A stretch of DNA of 64,000 bases from Puffinus mauretanicus (Eukaryota > Chordata > Aves > Procellariiformes > Procellariidae), in assembly GCA_023333565.1 (NCBI GenBank), contig JAJKFH010001865.1:7316001-7380000 (forward strand), given 5' to 3'. The notes beneath the pieces are model-generated. The model was not told the DNA's origin. It searched no databases and was given only the letters and a program-made list of their open reading frames with translations. The translations under genes were made by a program, and so were the position numbers. The number at the start of each line of letters is the position of its first letter. The stretch's first letter is position 1. Below are positions 1 to 11,142 of the stretch, piece after piece.

Positions 1-1477
1 TAGCATTACATCATTGGCTTGAGCCGCATCTGAACTCTTTAGATCCTGATTTCTAGGTGCCTCTTTCTAGAAAGGTTTGGAAAAGAACTTAGATTTAACC
101 CAGTTCAGTAGTTCCAATATAAAATGGCAATTCTTCCCCCCCCAAATCCTTAAGGCTTGGGCCTCAACGGATTGGCCCATCTATCCATCATTGGATAAAT
201 TACTTTCAAGGCATAATGTAAATTATTAGAAGATATGGAAATTATCCAGGAACACTGATCTTTAATAAATAATATTCATTATTCACTCTTCAAGCAAAAA
301 TGGTCCTGCCAACATATTTTCACCAGCTGACTTGTTGGCGTACTGTAGCTGCTTTTTCAGTTTTAAAACTGCATGCTTGATTCATCACAAGGCACCCAAC
401 ATTACTTCTTTTCCTGACTGGATGACTACCAAGTCTATAAAATGTCTTCAAAACAACTGCATAAACACTTCTCTTGTTGATATCTCTAGAAATACAAATT
501 AAGAAGCAGGAACCCCCCACACACATTTTAAGAGAGTCTCTGAATTCCTGTTGTGGACTCGAGCCTTTTTCTTAATACAGTCTTACTTGGAAGAACACTA
601 ATTGAAGCAGTTCAATATATAGTATCTACTTTGAAAACACTCTCTTGACCTTGCAAAAATAGTATAAGGAATCACTGGACATAATAGCTTTGGGTCAGAA
701 AAAAATACCAGGTTCATAATGTGTCAGCCAGCCATGCAAATCTTCTCATTGCACTTCTGCAAGCCATCGGAGAATAGTCATTCTCTTGTTATAAACTAAA
801 ATCCTCTACAACCTTCAAAAACTAAGATGGACTCAGTTTTTTTGAGGATGCAAAACGGTGTTAGTTACAATCGCAGACATTTTCAAACAAAATATATCTT
901 TTCACCATTGCTGGGTATATTTCCATCAGCCTTCTGAGAAGCTTTAACTGTTCTTACAACCACACCTTCACTGATCAGACATTCAAAAGAATGAACTCTC
1001 TTTCCAGCTCCCAAAGCCTAGTTTTCAGGCAACATAACCTAGCAGCTTTTCCTCTTCATGGGTGAGACAAACCTCATGCCAGCAACTAATCCTGCCATCT
1101 AGTGGCTTTTATACATTTATCACATTTATCACCACGGCATCCCCGTGTTTCGGCTGAACTTTTGACACAGCATCCCTTTGTGGTAGATACGCTGTGAAAG
1201 ACTTGCAGAAAAATCTAGAGATATGCTGAACAACAGTTCTGTTACAAGAATTTCTCCTTTTATATAATAAAGTATTTTTCCTGCTAATGTTTCAAACCCA
1301 CAGTATGTACAGCTATGGGAGGAAATTGCAAGCTCTGAGCTATATCTTCTATGTGAGGTATAGCTGCTTCTGTGTACACTGCTGTGAGTCATAAAGGTGA
1401 AAAAAAAATTTAGGAGCTCATCTGATCCTGGAGATAAGGCTGAGAACACAATGGAGTTGTATTTCTTTCCTTACATT

Positions 1478-1497
1478 AAACAAACAAACAAACAAAT
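1478..1497. repeat. (AAAC)n microsatellite
   Basis: Five units of AAAC are seen directly, followed by a short A/C-rich run. It has no evident function. Confidence 0.85.
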
Positions 1498-3039
1498 CCC
1501 CAAAACAACCCCCCCAAAACCTACTTTTGCTGGACTTTTGGAAACCAAGTATTTTAGAAGTTTTAACAGAAGTGACTGACTTTGCCAGTACCTGAACACA
1601 TTTCTCAGCTGAAGCTGGGAGGACATTTCTAAATAAAATGATGACTTCAAAAAAGAAGTTTTAGCTTGAATAGTGTCTGGGAAGTGGAGGGTAAGTTTGT
1701 TCTTGTTTGAAATCATTCAGCAGAACATCATGCCAGTTTATTCTCTTGCTAAAGTACTTTGTATCTCCTTTTAGGACCATGCGACTGAAGATACAATCAT
1801 TTTTGATGTGTCCATACTATGTATGCCTCCAGGTCCTAGCTAGCTCAAAGTGCAGGTGACCTTTCTGAAATGCAAGGTAGTTCCTTCTCATGCTTTCCCT
1901 AAATGTTGGGGAAGGCTGAGCTGGTCTCTGGAGACCAATTGGGATGCTCTAAAGAAGTTATTAAAGGAGATTATAATGGAACTTCTGTGAAGGGAAAGGT
2001 TTCCGATTCTTTAGAGAAGTGTCTTTTATGGTATATTAAATTATCATTCTATTCACCTAATCTTGTAGGTTTCCCATCAGAGTGACAGTATAGAAATCTT
2101 TTTTTACAACGCATTGTTACCTTTTTAATCATCTATTCTGTGGGAACAAGTTATCTTTATACTCTGTCCCTTACCTTACTGCAGTTAGAGGGCCCAGATA
2201 AAAAGCAGAATTCATACCTTTCAGCTCAGAAACTCATTCACTGGCTGTGAGGGAATTGAGAAGGAAATAAAAAGGCAAGAAAAGTTGGCTAACTATGCAG
2301 CTTATCGAGACTGGATAGTGTGTGAGTATCTGTTAGTGAAATTGTGCTGGTTGGCACAGTTTTCTGTTTCAAAGTATACAGTAATTGATACCTGTAATAA
2401 TAAGTAGAATGAAAATGTAGAATAATTTGCTTATGAAGGTATAGGTTCAGAAATATTTCACGTCTGCAAAAAAAACATTGAAGTGTTTCAGAGAAGTAAT
2501 CAACATCACATTCTGCCCAGCGAACCACATTAGTGTAGTGTAAAACTTTTTTTTTTTTAAGTCAAAGCTAATATTTTTGAAAAAGGTAAAGAATGGAAAA
2601 GTTTTTACCTGAGACAACTAAATGAAACAAATATGAAAACTGAGCCTTCAGAAGAGAAGTAGAGTATTTCAGAAACGTCTGCTTTATTTTTTGAAGGCAA
2701 ATACTTGTTGACCAAAGTTAGCAAGCCTGCTAATAAAAAAGCAGTATTTTCAGTATATTTGGAAATATTCCTCATTTGCAGGGAGCTCTGTCTGGATTAC
2801 TGGCTTCCTACGGCTCCCACTTCGCACAGAACTTCTATAAAAATGCTGTTTGCTTCTCACAGAGCTTCTCCCAAAGACCAGCAACTTGTTTACATTAGTA
2901 TTGATGTTGGTGTAAAGACAATAACCTAAGTGCTTCAGAAAACCAAACCTCAAACATATGTATATATAGCTTCTTAAATTGGTGATGATGTGATTTTTGA
3001 GCCTCACTGGTTGAGACCTATTATCCAGAGAGTGCTCTT

Positions 3040-3330
3040 TAGCGGCTGTCCCTGATATGGCAAAAGATGACCCTGAGCATCACCTCCTCCTCCCGTCAGC
3101 CGCGGTGTTGTGCAGCTCCACAGGACAGAGCAGGGTTGTGAGGGGGAAGTCAAGTGCAGGGAGGGACTGTTCCCCTCTGTTGGCCACCCCTGAGGCCACG
3201 TCTGGAGCTCCACATGCAGTTTGGGCTGCCTTGTACCAGATGGACGCGGTGCAGGGTCTGACCACGTGGATCCCATCATGGGGTGGTCAGGGCGGGAGCG
3301 TGCACCGCGTGGGGCGAGGCTGAGGGAATG
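3040..3330. other. GC-rich block beside the last OPN4X exon
   Basis: About 290 bases that are clearly richer in G+C than the AT-rich sequence on both sides. Both strands are open for 60-90 codons, as expected from base composition alone. I recognise neither a protein family nor a repeat family here. It sits in the intron or 3' flank just after the exon ending at 3402. An old GC-rich transposon fragment is the simplest explanation. Confidence 0.4.
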
Positions 3331-3401
3331 GGGGTAGTTCGTTCATTGTAAAAAATGCATTTGCATGTACGGTTATACACATACCTATATGTTTACTGTA
3401 C

Positions 3402-3509
3402 CTGTATCTCGGGTGAATTATTGCATATATGATGGGGTTGTAGACTGCAGAAGCTTTGGCAATAATTGCTGGCACAGATTTGGAATATGGTGTTAGGGTG
3501 TTGCCTCGA
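3402..3509 (-). CDS. OPN4X: OPN4X exon: transmembrane helix 7 with the retinal-binding lysine
   Basis: Sixth recognised coding exon of the melanopsin, read from 3509 down to 3402. It is bounded by acceptor ...TTATAG and donor GTACAG. Its first base completes a Gly codon begun in the previous exon (GG|T), and it ends two bases into an Arg codon (AG|). The 35 whole codons (residues 268-302, counting from the Met at 11133) give the third extracellular loop, helix 7 and the start of helix 8. The Schiff-base lysine is codon 3457-3455 in AIIAKAS (K285). The NPxxY motif is NPIIY (291-295), followed by the HPRY segment typical of melanopsins and other r-type opsins. In this family the lysine holds 11-cis retinal, and the cytoplasmic side couples to Gq and phospholipase C. 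The TPYSKSVPAIIAKAS stretch fits the OPN4X class better than the mammalian-type OPN4M. The following tail exon was not found. Confidence 0.96.
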
Positions 3510-4055
3510 CTATAACAAAGCAAAAACATTACACACAGAGTGATGCCATGGATTAATACTAAATTACTAAAACATATTACTCTCTTTAACTGTTTTTGTG
3601 CTGTCATGTCTTGATAAGAAATACCCCTGAAACATTAATTCATTCAAATGCATTCTTTGCTCAGATGAAAGGCTTGCATTTGACAGTGTGTCCTTGGTTT
3701 CATTCATTTGGAGAAGATGAAAGACATGCAAGTAACTAGTTATCTATTTGAGGATGACCAGGAACACAAAGAATCACCTCCCTTGTTTCTGCACTAAACA
3801 AAAAACCCCCAAAAAACCAAACAACCCACATTGTGACCATCTGGGAAAAGGAATGGTGATAAAAAAGAAACCAGAATCAAACCTAAAAATCTTTCAGCAG
3901 CAACATCCATGCTGCACAGTAATGGGTGTCAATGACTCAGACACTGCAGAAGGAAGAGAGGACTAGAAGTGGTTTGAAACCATTATTTTCCTCGACTTTA
4001 AGCTCCCACAGTCAGTCACATGTGATCAGTGTCGGAGCAGGATAATCACAATCAA

Positions 4056-4188
4056 TATCATAGAATCACAGAATAATTTGGGTGAGAAGGGACCTTTAAA
4101 GATCACCTAGTCCAACTCCCCTGCCATGGGCAGGGACATCTTTCACTAGATGAAGTTCCTCAAAGCCCTGTCCAGCCTGACCTTGAAA
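4056..4188 (-). repeat. CR1 LINE 3' fragment, intronic
   Basis: The plus strand reads CATAGAATCACAGAATAATT, then GAAGGGACCTTTAAAGATCA, a CCTGCCATGGGCAGGGACA block and CTGTCCAGCCTGACCTTGAA. This is the reverse complement of the standard avian CR1 3' end, so the element lies on the minus strand, the same strand as the gene. It is a 5'-truncated copy of about 130 bases in the intron between the helix-6 and helix-7 exons of OPN4X, with several mismatches to the usual sequence, so it is not very recent. Confidence 0.9.
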
Positions 4189-4623
4189 TTAAGAACATGC
4201 ACTGACAAGAGAACAGGTCCCTTTGGAGCAGAGAGCGGTTGGAGGAAGATGGGAGCTCAGGGGTGAAGGTCTGGGAATTTAACCTCTTTTCTGCCCTCTG
4301 TCAGAGGCAGCAGTGTATGGTGGAAACCTCTTGAGAGAACAAGTATTAGGAGAGAAAAGAGGTAACTCCTCCAATTCATTCAAAGAAAGTATCATGGAGG
4401 AGAGGAAACAATGTGTACCAAAAATGTAGATAAAAAGTCATAATAGTTTTAAAATACATAGACAACCCCTTTCCTGGCTTTATCCACAAGGATATAGTGA
4501 AGAAAGCAATATCACCTCTAACGTAATAACTGTTTAAAACCCGTTCCAAACGGAGATTTGTTTCTTGTGGGTAACAGTACTAATCATACTAATCCATGCT
4601 CTTTGGATTACATTTCCACTTAC

Positions 4624-4779
4624 CCTGCCCAGGCAATCAAGGTGACACAAGCATATGGAGACCAGGACAAGACAAACACAATGATGACCACAAAAGCAAT
4701 TTTTGCCAGTTTCCATTCATTCTTCATGGACTGAGAGAGGTAGGATTTCCGGCTGCAGGACCCTAGCTTTTGAACATCT
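4624..4779 (-). CDS. OPN4X: OPN4X exon: third cytoplasmic loop and helix 6
   Basis: Fifth recognised coding exon (4779 down to 4624), with acceptor CCCCTCACAG and donor GTAAGT. One base completes an Arg codon (AG|A), 51 whole codons follow (residues 216-266), and two bases (GG) are left for the next exon. It encodes the end of the third cytoplasmic loop, including the MKNEWKLAKI segment that in melanopsins leads into helix 6, and helix 6 itself with LSWSPYA (W254, P256). That motif replaces the CWxPY of visual opsins and is characteristic of melanopsin. Loop 3 and the inner end of helix 6 are the expected Gq contact surface. The reading frame is intact, with no stop or indel. Confidence 0.96.
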
Positions 4780-5425
4780 CTGTGAGGGGGTGGAAAAAAT
4801 ACGGATATGTCAGCAGGAAAGTGAAAAAGCGAGGTGCAACATCTCTAATGCATTCTCAGCAATATGCAAAATGAAGCAGATTTCATCTTTCCCTACTCTA
4901 ACTATTCTTTTGTCCTCTGATATTTAAAAATCTAGGAAGTAATTAATGTAGTAAAATAGTCCCAGGTGTTTTGTCTAAGCTTCGACCGCCTGTGGGACTG
5001 AGCCAGAAGAACCCCTGGGACTACAGGGTGGGATTGCCATCTCTGTATCCTGACACAAGGAAGGTTTCAGGTTGGGCCGGTGAAGTAATTGGTATTCCTT
5101 GCCCTTCATTGCTCTCAGAGGTGGAGCAAGCAAAGGTACAGCTGGATGCAAAATCAAATCTGATGGCTTTTCCTTTTCAAGAGAGAACAGCTTGCAGAAA
5201 TTCCAGCTCATAAGGTAACATAAGGTGCTGGAATACCCTGACTACTCTGAGGAACCTGGCCCCAAATGCTTACAGGGACATTTTTACTTCCCTGCAGATT
5301 TATTCACTGGAGAAGAGTATTTCGGGGGGAGTACGACAGGCAGTCCTAATAGTTTTGCCAAAAAATGTCCCATGAATTTATCTTCTCACATCAGACAAAC
5401 ACCTCACACTTTATTAAAAAAATGA

Positions 5426-5459
5426 TTTTATATGGTTTAGCATTTTATATAGTTTAGCA
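5426..5459. repeat. 17-bp tandem duplication
   Basis: Two head-to-tail copies of a 17-base unit (TTTTATATGGTTTAGCA then TTTTATATAGTTTAGCA) differing at one base. They lie in the OPN4X intron between the helix-5 and helix-6 exons. A small replication-slippage event is likely. Confidence 0.9.
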
Positions 5460-6578
5460 TAGAAATGATAATTTTTACATATCAGTGTTGTTAAATGAAG
5501 ATATATTTCAGGCTGAAGACAATAATTACCAGCCAGCAGGGTAACAAACTGTTTTCTGGTGCACTACGAACATACCCATAAAGTGAGTTTACTGTATTAG
5601 TGAGCAAAAGGCATAGAAAAATCTTGGGGCCACTGTGCTTCATGGGTGTACAGGACACCATTGTTTTAAGGATGCGTTCTTTGCTTCTTTGCTTGGTATC
5701 AAATATGCATACACAAAACATAGTAAAAATCAAGACCAAGGCCAAAAATAGAGCTCAGTAAGAACTTCAATTTAGGCATACAGCTAAACATGCTTGTAAA
5801 AACAGAATTTAGCCTTGTGAAGCCAAATGACTTCAACAAGTGCCAGCAGATAGGCACAGAGAAAAGCTGTTGGAGCTGATGACACTGCGAGCAGCGGGAA
5901 GGACTCACAGCTTCAGCTGGTGTTGGATCAGACCAAAGATAAGTCATGTGCTCATTAGGAGAAAAATAACTGACAGAATTAAATTACTTTACAGATCTAA
6001 CACCCTGCTGATTTTTTATTTCAAATATAGACCAAGAATTTGGAAAAAAAAAAAGTGTCTTAACAAGCATAGCCAGATTTTGTGCGTGCAGTTGTGATGC
6101 TTGAGTGAACCACAAGGTTTTCTGGGATGCCTGCTTTAAATAAAACTGTCAAAGAATATGAGGACCGTTATGTTTACAGAGCAGCTCAAAGGCAGATGAT
6201 GCCCCATTGCTACATGCTATTTATCATCCCTTGGGGCTGAAAACTGTGCTGGAATGCACGGGGACTATGTTCCTTGTATTGCAAATCTGAAATACAAATA
6301 ATCCAAACTATCAAATTATCTGATATACTATTAATTACCACACTCTGGGCTAAGATTAGAACCACCAGAGACTTCTTTCCCTACTCCAAAATACATACAT
6401 CCATTCCAGTTTTTACTGGAAAATATTTCTCCAGTTACAGCTGTTAATGATCTGCCACTTTATTTCCAATTTCAATTCAGATTAATTTTTGATTCAGATT
6501 TTTTTGCAGCTAAAGAAATTGAGAAAATCTTCTAATAAAAGAAAAGGGACATTTACTTATTTCAGCTACATTGCTTAC

Positions 6579-6750
6579 CTGCCAGTACGTCTTATGGCCA
6601 GGAACATAAATAAATAGCAATGGAATATTATTATCAGGGGAATAAAAAACACGCAGCAACATAAAATCATGGTATAACTTCTGTTTGCAGGGGAGTAGGT
6701 TACATAGTCCCATGTACAGGATATCATCAAGCCCTCAGGCACGTAGGAAC
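6579..6750 (-). CDS. OPN4X: OPN4X exon: second extracellular loop and helix 5
   Basis: Fourth recognised coding exon (6750 down to 6579), with acceptor TTTCATAG and donor GTAAGC. Two bases complete a Ser codon (A|GT), 56 whole codons follow (residues 159-214), and AG is left for an Arg. The loop carries YVPEGLMISCTWDYV. Glu163 sits six residues before Cys169, the position of Glu181 in bovine rhodopsin and the presumed counterion in melanopsins. Cys169 is the second partner of the extracellular disulfide. Helix 5 follows (YTMILCCCVFFIPLIIIFH), then YLFMFLAIRRTG leading into the third cytoplasmic loop. The agreement with the OPN4X class is very close, and the intron before it is the shortest of the gene (405 bases). 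Confidence 0.97.
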
Positions 6751-7155
6751 CTATGAAATACATGGAATATGTTATTTACACATACACCCAAAGCTCGTGC
6801 AGTTGCTGATCCAAGAACTGAGCAATTAAAATAAACCCCGTACTGTATACACAGTCTTCAAGAGCTATGCGTGCCGTATTATGTATGGAGAGGAGGTCCT
6901 GACTGCCAGACTCCAAGATACACCTAATACTCCGTCTGCAATTTGTTCTGCTTGAATCTGTTCAGCCTGGGGGTAGGGGGGAGGAGGGTATCTGCACTGC
7001 AATAGGCGCAGATACACGGTACGACAGCAAACCATCAGGTGGTGGCTAGGCATCCACCAGAGAACCTACCAAAAATCTCATTTTTTCATACCCCGAGCAA
7101 GGCTAAAACAGACCACGTAGGGAACGCTAGAAGAGATAGAGAGCAGACAACATAC

Positions 7156-7359
7156 TCCACCCGATGAGCGGAGCCACGCTCCATCCCAGCGAGTACAGCC
7201 ACACGACAGCGATGATCTGCATGGTGCGTTTCTTTGAAGTCCACTGTATGGATCGCAGGGGCTTAGTGATCACAAGGTAGCGGTCAAGAGAAATAGCTAA
7301 TAAAGTCATCATTGAGGTTATTCCGAAGAGTGCCCCACAGAAAGCGTACAAGTCACAGC
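7156..7359 (-). CDS. OPN4X: OPN4X exon: helices 3 and 4 with the DRY box
   Basis: Third recognised coding exon (7359 down to 7156), with acceptor TTCTGCTTCAG and donor GTATGT. Two bases complete a Gly codon (G|GC), 67 whole codons follow (residues 91-157), and one base (A) is left over. Cys91 is the first partner of the conserved disulfide. Tyr94 occupies the position of Glu113 in bovine rhodopsin, as in melanopsins and invertebrate opsins. Helix 3 contains YAFCGALFGITSMMTLL and ends in the G-protein motif LDRYLVI (D115, R116, Y117). The second cytoplasmic loop reads SIQWTSKKRT, and helix 4 has the conserved Trp143. This is the longest single stretch of identity to the family and makes the gene assignment secure. 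Confidence 0.97.
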
Positions 7360-8872
7360 CTGAAGCAGAAAACGGCAATGATGTCAGGGATTTTCTTAAA
7401 ACAGATGCATGTTTTCTCTCAGAGCCTGACATGATAAACCTCCCATTTTTTCCTGGCTCAGGACTTCTCTCCCATTAGAAAAATTTTCTTAGCCTCACAA
7501 TTTCATAATTCATAATTTTATTAGAAAAAACACAAATATTAATAAAATACAAACGTATGTATTTAACAAGTTCTACTCTCCACTGTGGGCTGCAACTGGG
7601 AACCTTTTGTCAATGGAAAACTGCCTCAAAGAAAATCCAATCTAATTAAATTTACATTTTCCTGGACTGTTGCCCAATATATTGATCTTAACAGGCTGCA
7701 GCAGACATCTGTCTGCTAATGACAGATGGATGTTTCAAAAAATGACTTTGGTTTATGTGGCTTAAAAATGTAGAAGTGGTTTAAATTTGATGGCTAAAAG
7801 ACCAGCTGTAAAACATAGCTCCAGCTCCTATATTTAATAGCAGCACTTTTAAATAAACTGACAGTTTTTACATGAAACGGTTTTTTTCCCCTTTTTGCAT
7901 TCAGGCATTGCGCTAGCAGATGAAAACTTGTAGAGTTACACTGTCCCTAATTTGATTCAGAAACCTGTGTCAAATGATCATTCATTTTTTGAGATCTTGC
8001 ATCACCCCATGTGGTTATAGACAACAGCCCACTGGGAATGGGAGGCAATCAAAATACCAGATTCAACCTTAAAGCAGACTTCTTCCAAAATAACCTGCAA
8101 TTAAGGACCAAATCCCAGTCAACCCAAATCAATTGCTTCATTTGTGGCAGCATGATAATCTACACTGATGTTATCTAAGGGGGTGAGCAAGACTGAAAAC
8201 ATCCTCAAACTAAAGAAGAGCCCTTTCTGTGCTGCTAAATAATATGTGGTCTCTGGGCTTGCTCCACCAATACCTGACCACCACTTGGTGCAAATTTTCA
8301 CCCAATGACGTGATGAGCAGTACCGAGCAGAGCATCAAGCCTTCTGAGGAACTTGCTATACTCACATTTCAGCTATAATTTGAGCATGCATCACCTTTTC
8401 TTTCTTGCAATTGGAAAGAAAGGAACTTAAATTTGCAGAGTCCTCAACTGACTATTATTATGTAAATCTCTTAAATAAATGTGAGATTCCTAGAAGTATG
8501 CTAATGGATATCAACATACATTTCTAAATAAAAATATTAACTCCCTCTTAAACTAATACAGAAAAAAATATTTACATCTTCATAAAACTTTTATACCCAT
8601 CTTCAGCCATAGCATCTGCCCATCTACAAGCTAGAGGGTAACATGATTACATGTTGATGTTGACTCCTTTCTTTCCAAAATAAGTAAGATGAAAGAATCA
8701 AACCTATAACACAAAACACGTGCCATCATGCTGACTGACGATGTCAAGAACCTGCGTTGTCACTCCAGAGTCTTGTGCTGCTGTCGCCACAGCACAAGCT
8801 AGGATTGTTATGGCTAAAATAGGCTGCAGGCAGTGTAGAGCTGGTGAGGTATGAATTAGTGTTGAAAAGTAC

Positions 8873-9006
8873 CTATATCTCCAAGTATCCACTCTCTGTG
8901 CAAGCTGTTGACAAAGCACATGGGTGCCTGAGAAGCCGACATCAGGAAGTCACTTATAGCCAAATTCATTATAAAGTAGTTTTGGGGTGTCCTCAGCTTC
9001 TTGTTG
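8873..9006 (-). CDS. OPN4X: OPN4X exon: first cytoplasmic loop and helix 2
   Basis: Second recognised coding exon (9006 down to 8873), with acceptor TTTTTAAG and donor GTACTT. The first base completes a codon begun in the previous exon, 44 whole codons follow (residues 46-89), and one base (G) is left over. It reads NKKLRTPQNYF (loop 1 and start of helix 2), then NLAISDFLMS with the conserved Asp64 of helix 2, then QAPMCFVNSLHREWILGDI, which is the top of helix 2 and the first extracellular loop. It has no start codon at its beginning and is easy to miss as an open frame. It was found by looking for the expected helix-2 sequence between the neighbouring exons. The junction codon reads AG|C (Ser45), where I would expect Arg in this family. 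Confidence 0.95.
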
Positions 9007-9663
9007 CTTAAAAACATGAGAAATACGCGATTTTAAACAGACAAAGTGAACAGTTAAATTTATAACTTTGCTTACTAGCATAAACAAATACTATCCAGAT
9101 TGGAGTTGGTGGTTACTTACAGTCAATCAATTACTAATCATCAGTCAATTGCTGCAACTACAGCTATAGTCATTTCAAAATGATGACTGAAAATAGTAAG
9201 GGGAGTAAAATGGAATGTTTCCTCTTCAAGTTGAGGAGAATTCCAGCTGTCTTGAAAAATATGGATTTGTTCAGGAGAAGAGCATTTCCCTGTAAGAGCA
9301 GTAACACAGAGCGTGTCCTACACTGCACAAGACCAGGATCTGAAGCAAGGTTACAGAGCCAAAGGACCTGCTTTTGGTGAATTTTTAAAAGCTGCTGACC
9401 TGAAAAGTCACCACATTACCACTAACTCAATGACCCTTTGCAAAGTGCTATGGCACAAGCAGAGCATGCACAGAGATTTGAAAAAAATCTCTTTTGTTAA
9501 TACACATCTCATCAGAGATAACAAAAACACTCAGCTGCAGATGAACAGGCAACATTAAACACTGCAACAAGGAGCTTGAAAGCAGCCAGTCTGCAAGCAA
9601 AGTTTATCCAAAGAAAACAAACATCACTTCCAGGTTTTTTCCCCACATCTCACCACCTCGCGT

Positions 9664-9724
9664 ATCATAGAATCATTATTCATAGAATCATTAAGGTTGG
9701 AAAAGACGTCTATCGAGTCCAACC
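9664..9724 (-). repeat. CR1 LINE 3' terminal fragment, intronic
   Basis: The plus strand shows the CR1 octamer twice (TCATAGAATCAT ... TCATAGAATCATTAAG) followed by GTTGGAAAAGACGTCTATCGAGTCCAACC, the reverse complement of an avian CR1 3' end. Only about 60 bases remain. It lies in the intron between the helix-1 and helix-2 exons of OPN4X. Confidence 0.85.
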
Positions 9725-10999
9725 GTAGTCTCACTTCTTAGGGATATCTGGAGTTACAACCCCCTAGGAAAGTTTCAGCTGGTATTCACGATTACCCTTG
9801 GCTCTGGCTAAGAGGAATAAAGATACTGGTAACGTGATAAAGAACCTCTCACTTTTATTTGGGGTTATTTGGTTGAATATGCCCTTGTTGCTCTGATCAA
9901 ATATTATGCCTCCCTACAAAAGTTAATTTAACTTGTGAGTTCAGCACACCCAAATCTACCTTAAAACTGTTACTTTTGAGGGATATACTGAGAAGGTGTA
10001 ACTCTGAACTAGTAGTCCCTCAGCGTGAACCACTGTATTGGTTGCATGGCAAAGTAAAGAACTTTGATACCTAGAGTTTGAATTCAGGACTTTTCACAGT
10101 GTCAGGTACACACAAAAAGAAGTGACTTGGCACACTCTGAGAGACATAGGGAGGAAGCAGGTTTTTATAAATAGCTTTGTTCTTGGAACCTGCATGCAGT
10201 AATTCTTAATGGTTCAAAATAATCGTTTCTTCTCCCCCAAATGCCTCCTTCAGTGTAGAAAGTTGAACAACTGAGACCTCTCTGATGTGCTTTAAAATAT
10301 CAGTATTTGCAGCTAACATGAATTTCTTTCCTCATGCTGATAAAAAAATGCTGATAAATAAATACTGAAAAAGAAATTGAGAAAGCCATCTCAAGGCTTC
10401 TGCAATTCTAACAAAATTTTGGGTCTCATAACTGCCTGCAACAACTGAGTGAGGGGGGGTGCAGAGTTCACACCTTCACAGGTGCTTGTCTGCCTATGGA
10501 GATTTTCCTACTTTGACAATGTAATGCTTTTATTATACCAGCTAAACCAAACAAATTTCAAGAAGAATGGAGAGCTTGTGCTGCATTTCAAAAATCATCT
10601 CATGTAGCGTGTGGCTTTCTTGGTCCTTCCAGGACATCTGTGCTGCTGGGAAGAGCGTCAATTTTTGTCAAGTATTTCTGCAAATTCTACAGGGTGAATG
10701 AAGAAGCCTGCTCTTTTCTATCATTAAAAGCATTAAACTCTTCTTTAAATTTTTCAGTAGAATTGTTAATAGAACACGGTATTTGTTTTCTAATTTTCTT
10801 TGGTTCCTTAAAACATGAGGATTTACACTGAGGTTATCAGTGATGTGGAGGGTGGCGGGGGTGTGTTGCCCCCCCCATTTGATGCCATCAGCCTTTGCTT
10901 GGAGATTTAATCCAAGAGGAAACCAATGCAGAACATCTGCACACAGGCACATGTGAACCTCAAGGCCAGTCAGATTAACTGTAAAAGGAATTTTTGTAC

Positions 11000-11142
11000 C
11001 TGTAAAATGCATAGAGCACTAGGAGGTTTCCGATGATGCCAATGGAGCCAATAATGAGCACACACGTTCCTACAGTGTAAAGAACATGGTCGGGGATCTC
11101 TGTCTTGGTCACACCGTGTGGCTGGGTGCCCATGTTCAAACC
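11000..11142 (-). CDS. OPN4X: OPN4X exon: N-terminus and helix 1
   Basis: First recognised coding exon (11142 down to 11000), with acceptor TTTCCCATTCAG and donor GTACAA. I take the Met at 11133-11131 as the start. From there 44 codons plus two bases encode a short extracellular N-terminus, then TEIPDHVLYTVGTCVLIIG and helix 1 with IGNLLVLYAFY (conserved Asn36). Melanopsins of this class normally have the xxPDHVLYT motif shortly before helix 1, so a Met about 13 residues ahead of it is reasonable. The frame stays open upstream of that Met to the acceptor (G-L-N before M), so an earlier coding exon is possible. The acceptor itself implies that at least one more 5' exon exists to the right. All downstream junction phases fit this frame. 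Confidence 0.92.

Larger units (their letters stand above)
1..3401. other. 3' part of the OPN4X locus, no exon assigned
   Basis: This stretch lies downstream (in gene sense) of the last exon I can identify. It should contain the next intron and possibly the exons for the cytoplasmic tail. A vertebrate melanopsin continues after the HPRYR segment with a helix-8 region that usually carries a Pro-Cys pair. I looked on the minus strand for that pair behind an acceptor in the right phase and did not find it. Two minus-strand segments have good acceptors and open frames (2463-2289 and 1381-1284) but show no clear family resemblance. Most of the sequence is AT-rich, apart from a GC-rich block near 3040-3330. 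The tail exons may simply lie left of the window. Confidence 0.5.

Noticed and set aside
320..526. Minus-strand frame after TTTCTAG acceptor as the OPN4X tail
   Set aside because: The phase would fit, but the sequence has no helix-8 Pro-Cys pair and no tail-like Ser/Thr pattern; the support is weaker than for 2463-2289.
3287..3401. Read-through past the helix-7 exon as the natural C-terminus
   Set aside because: The frame continues beyond 3402 only into low-complexity and GC-rich sequence unlike any melanopsin tail, and a GT donor sits exactly at the family's exon border.
5895..5945. GGATCAGACCAAAGATAAGTC as an old CR1/L3-type repeat
   Set aside because: Only about 20 bases resemble the repeat core, which is too short to support.
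7127..7155. Extension of the helix-4 exon past GWS
   Set aside because: The residues after GW are not opsin-like, and the donor GTATGT at 7155 joins in phase to the next exon, restoring GWSSYVPEG.
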